The notes beneath the pieces are model-generated. The model did no database searches and was not told where the DNA came from. It saw nothing but the letters and a program-made list of their open reading frames with translations. Position numbers and translations under genes: made by a program. Positions 21,919-31,124 of a DNA stretch of 64,000 nt are shown here, in pieces (position 1 is the first letter of the stretch; each line of letters begins with the position of its first letter). The stretch spans positions 135,890,755 through 135,954,754 of the forward strand of contig OW804094.1 in the NCBI GenBank assembly GCA_942159475.1. The letters are read 5' to 3'. The stretch is from Sthenelais limicola (taxonomy: Eukaryota; Annelida; Polychaeta; Phyllodocida; Sigalionidae).

Positions 21919-22299
21919 ATATTCTCAAGCATGTTAGCTTTGTATTGATTTCCATTGATGGGTTAGACCCTCTAATCTGACTCTAGATTGACAACTGGGA
22001 TTCTAAGCCAAAAATAAGAATGCAAATGGCGGACAGGCGATGAAGGATGCATTTGAGAGCTTAGACAAGTACACAGCCAATCCATTTTCCAGAAAGCTTC
22101 TGGCTTCTGGGTGGCTGACATTTTTCTCCTGGCTTTCCTTGCGAAGAAAAATGGGTTTAGTGTCTAGAAGTGATGAATAATCTGCTCTCCTCTTTGCCAT
22201 GTCATAATTTAAATAGCAAATATTATCCACCTAAGGAAATCCGTTTATCATTCTGGCTCTAATATCTAACCCGCAGGACTATTTTTCAAGATAGGATAT
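21919..22299. other. Unassigned sequence
   Basis: A 75-codon minus frame (22003-22230) has no recognisable motif. Confidence 0.3.
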
Positions 22300-22395
22300 G
22301 TGATGTGTTACAGTAAAATGAGTCGCAAGTCACAAAAATGAGATTTTGAGATATCATCATATTTGAAAAGATGAGATCAAGCCGATTCTAAAGAT
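22300..22395 (+). mobile_element. Family B MITE, copy 2, left part
   Basis: TATGTGATGTGTTACAG start and GATGAGATCAAGCCGATTCT. The element continues at about 22696 after an inserted retroposon fragment. Confidence 0.8.
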
Positions 22396-22695
22396 TTATA
22401 TATATTGGAACTTTATTTTTCCAAATTCTTTTTTTACATATGGCCTACTCGGAAAAACGGGTCACATATCTCTGCCTTGACAGTTCTTCCGACAGAACCC
22501 TCTAATTCACTACAAGAACATAAGTGTTTCTATAATACATACAAGAGAAATACATATAAAATAAATCTAAATTAACATATCATGTTACCACATCTATTGG
22601 GGGGGGGGGCTAGGTAGCCTTGCAGTAGGTTTTAAACAATTTTAAAGAGGGGGTAAGTCTTACAAGCTAGTAATAGCAAGTTAATCGTTAATAGT
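22396..22695 (-). mobile_element. Retroposon fragment inside a B copy, family R
   Basis: Inserted in the B element. It reads GGAACTTTATTTTTCC, then further in GGGGGGGCTAGGTAGCC, shared with 18684-18960. About 300 bp; no coding capacity. Confidence 0.5.
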
Positions 22696-22987
22696 AAACA
22701 TTAGTCTAGTACGTATTTCTATATTTTAAGTTTGACATTTATATTTTTTAAAAGAATGGTATATTTCTGGGTGGGCACTTACTAGTAAAGAAGCTAAATA
22801 TACTCTATAGGATGACCGTGGAAATGCATGGATATATTTAATACACCATCTTGACATTTGGTACATGTATTTATGTTACAAAGAGCGTTAAGCACGCTAA
22901 AAATGAAGTCATCCCCACAAATGTATGATGTGAATAAAACACTTAAAATTATTGATATTGCGACCTTTTTCTTGAACACATCACATA
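22696..22987 (+). mobile_element. Family B MITE, copy 2, right part
   Basis: TAGTAAACATTAGTCTAG through to AACACATCACATA. Internal block GGGTGGGCACTTACTAGTAA is conserved between B copies. The TTTTTGCGACTTGTGACTC block is degraded. Confidence 0.8.
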
Positions 22988-23387
22988 TACTCGTTTTGTC
23001 GTCGAATATGAAATTATTTCCAAATATTTGGACACACCCCACGAATAGATTTCTTCGTTAATGAAATGTATGACTATAACCATAACGACATGATAAGATA
23101 TTATCAAATTTGGGTGCAATAATTGTGCCAGTTAATCGTATTTCAGGGCCTTAAAATTATAGAGCCCCTTTCTGACCCCCTTCTCCTATCGAATACCTCC
23201 TTGATTCTAATTCATCATATACTTAAAACTAATTATATATAAGTCTTAAAACTATAGAACTCATCTTTCTTGATATCACATATCACAGGTATTTCTAGCT
23301 CCCCCAATCCTCTTAGCTAATCGGATCATTTTACAGATTTTACACGTTGTTGCACAAGTGCAAATGAAGTGTACTTTTCTCTCATAT
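22988..23387. other. Unassigned sequence
   Basis: Nothing recognised. Confidence 0.3.
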
Positions 23388-23620
23388 GTCAGATTTTCAG
23401 AAAATAGACACATCACCTTCGACAGTCTTCTGAAATAACCTACATTTAAGACAAAAATGATTTTCAAAATGCAGTTCAACATAACAGAACTGATACTTTA
23501 AATCAACACAAAACCAAATATACTCAGATATACTCGGTATTCTTCATTTCTCAGACTAATTTCTCAATGTCTAAATGTGTAGAGCTGTTGTAAATTGTAC
23601 ATTTTCTGAAAATCTGACCC
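23388..23620 (-). mobile_element. Family A MITE, copy 13
   Basis: Minus orientation, flanked by ATAT on both sides. The first two G of the left end are missing. Confidence 0.85.
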
Positions 23621-23639
23621 ATATAAAAGCTTGTATCAC

Positions 23640-23760
23640 TCAACTTTCCACATTCCCCTGGCGAAGGCTTAGCTTAGCCGAAACGCGTGGGGACATTGCC
23701 ACTGTTTTCAGACAATAAACTATGATTTAAAAACTACAATCGGAGTACTTACTTGTTCGG
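23640..23760 (+). ncRNA. Hammerhead-like motif, possibly from a Penelope element
   Basis: CTGGCGA at 23658-23664, a 4-bp stem GGCT/AGCC with loop TAGCTT, then GAAA at 23680-23683 and CGCGT. This follows the hammerhead ribozyme core (CUGANGA - stem II - GAAA - stem III) with one mismatch, G for the conserved A after CUG. TCCC and GGGA could form stem I. Such motifs occur in terminal repeats of Penelope-like retroelements. AATAAA follows at 23714. The core mismatch suggests a decayed copy. Confidence 0.35.
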
Positions 23761-23954
23761 TGATCTACCTATTTTATAATCGTTACTTTAATGCAGCTTT
23801 GTTTAAATTGCTATAATTATGCAATGCAATGATTAGAACACCTACATTCTGTATTCTCTCCTACATTTCCGTTATTACAAATTACAACAACCTACGAAGC
23901 AATCTTACAAATATCTTTCAACATCATTTTATTTCCTCAAGCTAAGATATAAAA

Positions 23955-24065
23955 TCTAATTCAATTCAATTCAATTTAAAACATTATTTATTTGTATTTG
24001 AGGGCATTATACAAATAGGAACCATACATCTACAATGTAAATCCAGGTCTTCCAGCATTTTCCAC
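23955..24065 (-). mobile_element. Retroposon 3' end with (ATTCA)n
   Basis: (ATTCA)n, then ACATTATTTATTTG, then CCAGGTCTTCCAGC; the same order as in the other minus-strand retroposon tails (TTTATT followed by GGTCTTCC). Confidence 0.4.
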
Positions 24066-24204
24066 TACAGGGGGTGGGTCAGAATTAAAAGTAAAAGTAG
24101 AAGTAGTTTACGATTAATTATAGAGTCTGGGAAACTTGGCTATTGTTCTACTAAGTTCTATTGCTATAATAGTTGGTTGGTAACAAGTAAGTATCGGTTG
24201 TAAA

Positions 24205-24245
24205 ATGATAGAGTATGATAAGATAAGGTAAGATAATTTCACTTT
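24205..24245 (-). mobile_element. (GATAA)n retroposon tail
   Basis: GATAAGATAAGGTAAGATAA followed by TTTCACTTTCTT; tail signature only, body not identified. Confidence 0.35.
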
Positions 24246-24324
24246 CTTAACTAGGTAAATGGAAACTGTACTGCCCCAAAATAACATTTTCAACAATAAG
24301 ATATTGTGGTAAAGCTGTGAAGAG

Positions 24325-24620
24325 TATAGGAGCAGCAGGAGCAGGAGAAGGAGAAGCAGGAGAAGCAGCAGGAGCAGGAGCAGGAGAAGCAGGAGCAGGA
24401 GCAGCAGGAGCAGCAGGAGCAGGAGCAGGAGCAGGAGAAGGAGAAGCAGGAGAAGCAGCAGGAGCAGGAGCAGGAGGAGCAGGAGCAGGAGCAGCAGGAG
24501 CAGCAGGAGCAGGAGCAGGAGCAGGAGAAGGAGAAGGAGAAGCAGCAGGAGCAGCAGCAGGAGCAGCAGGAAGAGGAGCAGGAGAAGCAGAAGCAGCAGG
24601 AGGAGCAGGAGCAGAAGGAG
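24325..24620 (+). repeat. (GGAGCA)n / (GGAGAA)n simple repeat
   Basis: Hexamer-rich repeat with larger internal duplications. The 168-codon Gly/Ala/Glu frame and minus-strand Ser/Cys or Pro/Ala frames through it are low-complexity artefacts. Confidence 0.9.
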
Positions 24621-24660
24621 GGATTGAAATAGAATCCTTCCAGTCCCTCCTCATTTGTGA

Positions 24661-25013
24661 TGTCGCAAAAATGTATTTGAGATATCATCATTATTTGAAA
24701 AGATGGGATCAAGGCGGTTCTAATGATAGTAAACATTTTGGATATCTCATAAGTGTTTCTATATTTTTATTTTTGAAAAATAAGTTTGCAATAATTCTTG
24801 GTGGGCAATTTATAGTAAAGTAACTCAATATACCCCATATGAAGACCTATTTAACCGCAAGAATATATTTAATACAATGTCCTGACATTTGGTACATGTA
24901 TTCATATGACTAAATGTGCTAAACCCTGCAAAAATCAGAACATTTCAACAAAGAGATCTTGTGAATAAAACACTTTAAAAATGTAATTTTTGCGACTTGT
25001 GACTCATTTCTAA
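24661..25013 (+). mobile_element. Family B MITE, copy 3
   Basis: Left end truncated at TGTCGCAAAAATG; right end TTTTTGCGACTTGTGACTCATT. It sits between two GGAGCA-type tracts whose flanking sequences (CCCTCCTCATTTG at 24645 and 25083) are also alike, suggesting insertion followed by duplication of the flank. Confidence 0.75.
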
Positions 25014-25020
25014 GATGTGG

Positions 25021-25095
25021 ACAGCAGGAGGAGCAGGAGGAGCAGGAGGAGCAGGAGAGATTGACACAGTATCCTCCCAGCTCCCTCCTCATTTG
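25021..25095 (+). repeat. Second GGAGCA tract with duplicated flank
   Basis: AGCAGGAGGAGCAGGAGG and then ATCCTCCCAGCTCCCTCCTC, which parallels ATCCTTCCAGTCCCTCCTC at about 24635. Confidence 0.6.
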
Positions 25096-25245
25096 GTCTT
25101 CCACTCAACACTGATCGCATTGCCTTGGCGCATTGGACGACTCTCATTAGGAGCGTGTAAGAAAATAAAGCCCAAGATTGCTGCTTGATTACTGGGTAAA
25201 TACATGTGGGGACAGAAGGGGCGGTCCATCCGAGGGAAAGCATAT

Positions 25246-25483
25246 GGGTCAAGTCTTCAGAAAATGTACAATTGGCCTTCACCAATCCTCTCAAATAACC
25301 CAGATTTAAGATGGAAATCAGGTTCTAAATACAGTTCAACATAACAAGACAGATTTAGTGAATGAATACTATACAGAATACACTCAGATATACTCAGTAT
25401 AATTTATCATTTTTCACTCTGATTTAGCAGACTTTGAGAAATGTGTAGAACTGTAGATTGTGCATTTTCTGAAAATCGGACCC
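25246..25483 (-). mobile_element. Family A MITE, copy 14
   Basis: Minus orientation, flanked by ATAT on both sides; ends GGGTCAAGTCTTCAG and CTGAAAATCGGACCC. Confidence 0.85.
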
Positions 25484-25611
25484 ATATGTTGATGAAAAAC
25501 AACTTTAATCTGCAGGCCAAGAGGTTTATTCGCCAGTCGATGGATGATGGATACAGAGACATAGAAAATGTCACAACAGCATTGCCTTTGCTCGGTATAG
25601 TGTATAGTGTA

Positions 25612-25904
25612 TAGTGGATTCTGTTGAAATCTGACAAACAAATATTTGGCAACATTTTTATCTAAACTTGCAAGTATGTTAGCTCATAGCTTGTGTAAAT
25701 GATCTATGAAAACCTAATGCATGATTGGAAAGATGGAGCCTTGTGTTGTGGAAACATGCATAAGATATGGATATTGACAGTGGAACACCAGTGAATATTC
25801 CATGCTGAACATGGCATGTTTTCTATAGATGTTACACTGTATCATTAGACCCATAATTCCATGCGAATCAAGATTCAAAATGACATCTATGCAACTCCCC
25901 TATT
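25612..25904 (-). mobile_element. Family C MITE, copy 3 (5' truncated)
   Basis: Left terminal AATAGGGG is missing; the right end CCCCTATT is present. The GATGGCGGC motif is mutated to ATGACATC here. Confidence 0.7.
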
Positions 25905-26487
25905 GATACTTTTGTTTAGTACAAGTGTTACTGTCTCCCTCAGATATGAAAAGTCAACAATAAGAAGGAGATTTGAGAAAGGGATTTTCAAGATTTGGAT
26001 ATATTATATCACAACTTGGCTAGTTATCAACCTCGCAACTCACTGATCCGGACTATGCATAATGTTTCGGAAAAGTACATAGTGGGTCAAATTTTTTTAG
26101 AATGTACAATTGCACATTTTGGGACCTTTGCGTATTATACTGAATGGTTATGGCAGAGAAATTAATGAATCCTATTGATCCTGATGTCATCGGAAAGGGA
26201 ACATCCATAGCTTTATGAAAATGTACACATTAGTATACTTATTTGTAACTTTCGTATGGAAAAATGACTTTCAATGTTGATATTCTTGTAAAAACACCTC
26301 AAAATTCACTACTTTTTCACTTTGTACCTCCCTTCTGAAAAAAAGGAACTGTTCTAGGTATCAAATTTCACATGGTTTCATATGTTATGCATATTTATGA
26401 CAACCTAGTGAAGTTTTAGCCTTCTATTAGCTCTCATCAGAGTGTGTCAGTCCTATACTGAAATGTCCAATCTTCAGGAGTCATTAG

Positions 26488-26876
26488 GGGATGCCCGGTA
26501 TCAAACTTAGATTGGTGTATACTGGCTGAAAATATATCTGCCACATATGATTTAAAGTATCTAAAATACACTTTAACATATTAGTGATGCAATTCTGGTA
26601 CAATTTGGCCAGTAATACAGACAATAGCTGGGCCATGCTTCATTGTTTACCAGACCAGAGATTTTATACTATTCCATACCGGGTATGCCCTGTACCCTAA
26701 TATAATGTAGATCCAATTTCTGGGGCAACTGGGGAATTAAAACCCAGTATATGTAATCCTAGTATCTATCCTAATATTCACACCAAATGACAATCTTCCA
26801 AATAAATTTATTGTGGGGATATGAATGAAAATGATATGAGGGGTATGCCCGGTATATTGAGGGGTATACCCGGTAT
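26488..26876. repeat. Iterons 1-4 of the long element
   Basis: GGGATGCCCGGTAT at 26488-26501 (+); ATACCGGGTATGCCC at 26676-26690 (minus type); GGGTATGCCCGGTAT at 26841-26855 (+); GGGTATACCCGGTAT at 26862-26876 (+). The last two are 21 bp apart, start to start, about two helical turns. The sequence between them is not repeated. Confidence 0.9.
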
Positions 26877-27227
26877 GGCAGGAAAGGAAAAGCTAGAACA
26901 CACATTCAAATTGTTTTTACAAGACCAAGCCTCTGTTTTTTCGTCTGTAAACCAAGACAACCACCCTATATAGTTATTGGATAGGTATTCCTGGGATTTC
27001 TTGGACATTGTCAACCAGAATGAGAGTGACCAAAGATTATACATGCCCTTGTATGGTGTGGAATTATTGTTAAGATGTTTAGGAATTAACCATCTGTGTG
27101 ATATTCATCAGTCTAATCATTATTTATATGTTTAAAAAGTTGTTTTCAACAATTCTAAGTGAAGCATTTTCCTGTCATAGATTAAAGGAAAGATTAATAT
27201 AGCCTCACAGTTAACAAGAATCCAAGA

Positions 27228-27782
27228 GGGTATACCCGGTACCATCATTATTTAACATGATTTCTATGCACATTTAATAATTATTTTTCAATGGGGATCA
27301 TGTTAAGTTAGTTTTTATTAATCAGAAATATCATATGTATAATTCTACATACTTTTAAGACTATGGGGTCAGGCATGTTGAGACAAATGTGATATAAATT
27401 GATACCGGGCATCCCACAGAAATCATTTTCTGTTGATAAATGATAGCAAAATAGCATAATTATTGCAGGTAGGCTCCTCCTATTATATGTCAATGTCCCT
27501 TGCAATTCCTTTGTCAATGTACAAGTGAAAATCTGTTCATAAACGCAATAGAGGCCTTTTTAAAGCATATTAAAAGAGTGGTTGATACCGGGCATCCCCT
27601 AATACCGGGCATCCCTCCTTCTATCTTAGTAACCTTGACTAAGTCCATTTTTAACCTACAAATCGCCATAAAACTTACCATTTGAACATATCATGCCTCA
27701 CTGTACATATGTATGTAGCTTTATGCCTCATTTCCATGCAATTTAATTCAACTTTAACCAAAATCATGATACCGGGCATCCC
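27228..27782. repeat. Iterons 5-9 of the long element
   Basis: GGGTATACCCGGTAC at 27228-27242 (+); then four identical minus-type sites ATACCGGGCATCCC at 27402-27415, 27585-27598, 27602-27615 and 27769-27782. Sites 7 and 8 are 17 bp apart. Confidence 0.9.
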
Positions 27783-28122
27783 TTGGCAACCCCTGTAAGT
27801 TAGAACTTTTGTTATAACTTCTACCCATGTGACCTTATCTTCTGTATTGTTATGCAGAAACATGCCCTGTTTCCTCCCCGAAAATGTGAGAACATTAGAA
27901 ATAAGATATGACAACTTTTATTTTTTAGATGTTTTTTTAGATGTCTTAACCACCATATAATTTCATTAAAAAATATTATGATGCATCATATCGAGTTATT
28001 ATCATCGATTTTAGAGCCTGTATCCATTACTACATATGTTTCTTGTGTACTTACTGTGTTTCATGTGATCGCGCCCATAATCATAGCCATAATGTGATGT
28101 TAGATAACCTGTACTCTTCTGG

Positions 28123-28756
28123 GGGATGCCCGGTATATAGAGGGATGCCCGGTATATTTGAGAAGGTGTTGGTCTCAGGACAAGTGAGGTGATATTTAGT
28201 CAAGGAGTGACTTGAAATTAGATCAATTGTATACCAAATATATTTCTCCTTTGATGTAGATCATTTTCTATTATTGATATGAAGACTTTCTGACTTATTT
28301 ATGATGGGAAAGTTGATGGGGAAAGTTGATGGGGAAGGGTATGCCCGGTATATGTGAAAAGGGATGCCCGGTATCAAAGATGGCTTTCTATTACCAATTT
28401 TCCCAGGAATACTAAACATGATAACTTGGTAATAAGTTGCTATATTGATTGAATAGATGTATATGTTTTCAGAAAACAGGTTTTCACCCTGTTTATGGCA
28501 ACAACTGCAGCATTATTGAATTTATATTTGAACCATACGTTACCAACCAAAACACTCCTGTTTTGGGTAAATGTGATCCATTTGCTTTCATGTCTCACAT
28601 GAAACCCTTAGATGATACATAGTTATGGATTGGTATACTTGTAAAGGAACATTTAATCCTGATAAGGAACTACTTTTTATTTGGAAATTGAATCATTATG
28701 TTCTGGGTTATTGAGGATATAAGGACCTGCCACTTCATTTGATACCGGGTATACCC
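28123..28756. repeat. Iterons 10-14 of the long element
   Basis: GGGATGCCCGGTAT at 28123-28136, 28142-28155 and 28361-28374 (+); GGGTATGCCCGGTAT at 28337-28351 (+); ATACCGGGTATACCC at 28742-28756 (minus type). Pairs at 28123/28142 and 28337/28361 are 19 and 24 bp apart. Confidence 0.9.
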
Positions 28757-29164
28757 TAAAAAAAGATCACCTTGTTTCAACTACAATAAAAAGTGACATA
28801 TTGAAATCTGGTGAATATAATTGGTGTTTTTAGGTGATTGGGACATCTATGATACCAGTCAGAAGGAATATGAGTTTATATTTACTAATTTTTTTTTCAA
28901 TCTTCCTAAATCTCTCAAAATCGCAATTGTACATTCTAAAAAAATTTGACCCATAATTGTGTGTTCCGGCCACTAACGAAGGCGCTTGTTATCTTGGCTC
29001 TGATTGGTTCGGTGTGCACTCAGGAAAAGTGGGTCACCAGTCATGCACGCTGTATTATCCAATGAGATTGAGTCTTTCATAAGGTGTTTGGGATGCATAA
29101 GATAAACAAGTTTCGGCGGAAAGCCATGCGAGGTAAATAAATCATTTTTTAACACTTTTTTACT

Positions 29165-29271
29165 CATTGGAATCATATATGCACGTAGTTGAAACGGTTG
29201 TATCATCGATCGTGGCTATGCCACTTGCGATGATACAACCGTTTCAACTACGAGTGCATATGATCCCAACT
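29165..29271. mobile_element. Foldback element L
   Basis: GTAGTTGAAACGGTTGTATC at the left pairs with GATACAACCGTTTCAACTAC at the right; the outer arms (ATTGGAATCATATATGCAC and GTGCATATGATCCCAA) extend the palindrome. Confidence 0.75.
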
Positions 29272-29572
29272 CATAGATCACTTTTCTTTGCATTCCATCT
29301 AATTTCTACAGTTTGATAAATATATGATATATGGATATCCAGGGACAGTTACTGTATAACGTTATTTGCCTGGTTGGAAAGTTTGTCATTCATAAGTTGA
29401 AATGCATTCATTGAATGACACAGACAAAAAGGATTCTAGGTCACTTTGCCCTCCAGAAAATTCCGTGCTTGTCAAGCTAATTTCCTTCTGAAAGTGAGCA
29501 GTGTATACATACATAAGGTCATTGACCTTTATTTGCTAGAAATTCTTTCATGACTGCAGCCCTCAGAAATGA
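29272..29572. other. Unassigned sequence
   Basis: Nothing recognised. Confidence 0.3.
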
Positions 29573-29807
29573 GGGTCCGATTTTCAGAAAAAGCACAATC
29601 TAAAGTTCTACACATCTTTCAAATTCTGCTAAATTAGAGTGAAAAATAATAAATACTGAGTGTATCTGGGTGTATTCTGCATTGTATTCATTCAATAGAT
29701 ATGTTAGATTACGTTGAACTGTATTTTGAAGCTTATTTTTGTCTTAAATTTAGGTTATTTGAGAGGATTGGTGAAGGTCAATTGTACATTTTCTAGAAAT
29801 CTGACCC
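29573..29807 (+). mobile_element. Family A MITE, copy 15
   Basis: Plus orientation with the 4-bp duplication ATGA on both sides; left end GGGTCCGATTTTCAG. Confidence 0.88.
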
Positions 29808-30033
29808 ATGAAGCAAAAGCATAACACATCCTCTCATATATACTCATATCGAAAGTGATGCAAATGTTATGTTACTTCACAAAACAAGTCCTAATAGAAT
29901 TCATCCATTCACCATTTCTCCCAGTAAATGTCATACTTGTATGAAGGGAGGTAAGTGAAGTGTATGACACACAATCCAAGGCACATATTGGTATTGTTCC
30001 ATACTTGGCACACTCAGCCTTTTGACAATATTA

Positions 30034-30268
30034 GGGTCAGATTTTCAGAAAATGTACAATACACCTTCACCAATCCTCTCAAATAACCCAAATCTAGGAC
30101 AAAAATCAGCTTCAAAATGCAGTTTAACATAACAGAACTGATGCTTTAAATCGATGCAATACCAAATATACTCAGTTATACCTGGTATTCATCCTTTGTC
30201 AGCAGAATTTAGCAGAATTTCCTAAATGTGTGGAGCTGCCAAGTGTACATTTTCTGAAAATCTTAGCC
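30034..30268 (-). mobile_element. Family A MITE, copy 16
   Basis: Minus orientation; right end mutated to AATCTTAGCC. Confidence 0.85.
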
Positions 30269-30406
30269 ATAGACGAGTGCAAATACAGTAGCATCTTTTT
30301 GTCCCATACTATGACTTCTCTCAATGTTATCTGCAGCAAGCAGCTAAAGGGTTTCTAATGTGTTTTCTTCAATTGTAAAGCTTTGGTATTGATTGCACAT
30401 ACATAT

Positions 30407-30628
30407 ATATGAGATGTGTTTCAGGAAAATGAGTCACAAGTCGCAAAAAATAGATTCTGTGGTATCATCATATAAGATGGGATCAAGCCGAGTCTAATGA
30501 TAGTAAATATTAGGTTGTACTTCTATATAACTTATGCATGAAAAAAAGGTAGCAACATTTCTTGAGGGACAATCATTAGTAAATTAGCTAAATATAATGC
30601 TCAAGATGACCTCAGAAACGTATAGATA
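30407..30628 (+). mobile_element. Family B MITE, copy 4, left part
   Basis: TATGAGATGTGTTTCAGG start. Cut at 30628 by the Ty3/Gypsy element, whose target duplication ATAC is 30625-30628; the right part resumes at 38568. Confidence 0.85.
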
Positions 30629-30775
30629 CTGTTATAGAGTCAAAATAATAGTATTTGTTGTCTATTCGTCCTTTTGACGTTTCGCTTGTTCTTAAGAAAT
30701 AACTAACTTTCTGGAGATGTCATCTCAGGTGACGGTTCGCCCTCTGGCGATTCGCCTTTTCTTTCTCTAACATTA

Positions 30776-30843
30776 TATGACGAATGTACTTGTATGACGA
30801 ATGTACTTGTATGACGAATGTACTTGTCTGACGAATGTACTTA
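30776..30843 (+). promoter_or_regulatory. Four 17-bp tandem repeats in U3
   Basis: TATGACGAATGTACTTG three times, then TCTGACGAATGTACTTA. They lie about 75-140 bp upstream of the TATA box, where LTR enhancers usually lie. Function is inferred from position only. The same array is in the 3' LTR. Confidence 0.65.
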
Positions 30844-30915
30844 GGTGGCGAATTACAACTACTTGGAGGCATTGTACTGTATTTTGATTGGCCTGCTTAT
30901 GGTCCGCATTTTTAC

Positions 30916-30954
30916 TATAAAAGCTGTGATTGTCATAACCAGAATGAGAATAAA
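30916..30954 (+). promoter_or_regulatory. LTR TATA box and poly(A) signal
   Basis: TATAAAA at 30916-30922 and AATAAAA at 30949. Such close spacing fits an R region beginning shortly after 30940, with the signal being used only at the 3' LTR. Confidence 0.7.
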
Positions 30955-31124
30955 ACTGGCTGCTAACTTAGACAGAGCTTGTCCATTATTCTACCAACAC
31001 TCCTAGTCGATTAAGAAGTATCCTCACGAGTAATCTGACGATTTACCTATCAGGCGAGAAGCAACTAAGGCGAATATCTCTAAGTCTTTATTAAGAAGCG
31101 AATAACATATCAGGCGAAAGTACA

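Larger units (their letters stand above)
26084..28952. mobile_element. 2.87-kb iteron-bearing transposon related to family A
   Basis: Terminal inverted repeats of 29 bp (26084-26112 and 28924-28952) are exact complements. They read GGGTCAAATTTTTTTAG then AATGTACAATTG, clearly the family A end sequence. Imperfect complementarity continues about 15 bp inward. The flanks (TAGT and ATAA) give no clear duplication. There is no ORF above 80 codons, so no transposase is encoded. Fourteen copies of a 14-15 bp motif lie inside, none in the 190 bp next to either end. It may be a long non-autonomous relative of family A, or a decayed autonomous copy. Confidence 0.8.

Noticed and set aside
24247..24823. 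168-codon Gly/Ala/Glu frame and minus-strand Cys/Ser and Pro/Ala frames
   Set aside because: Artefacts of the GGAGCA repeat, ending in a MITE.
26488..28756. CRISPR-like array
   Set aside because: The motif is 14-15 bp, occurs in both orientations, spacing varies from 17 to several hundred bp, and the DNA is eukaryotic.
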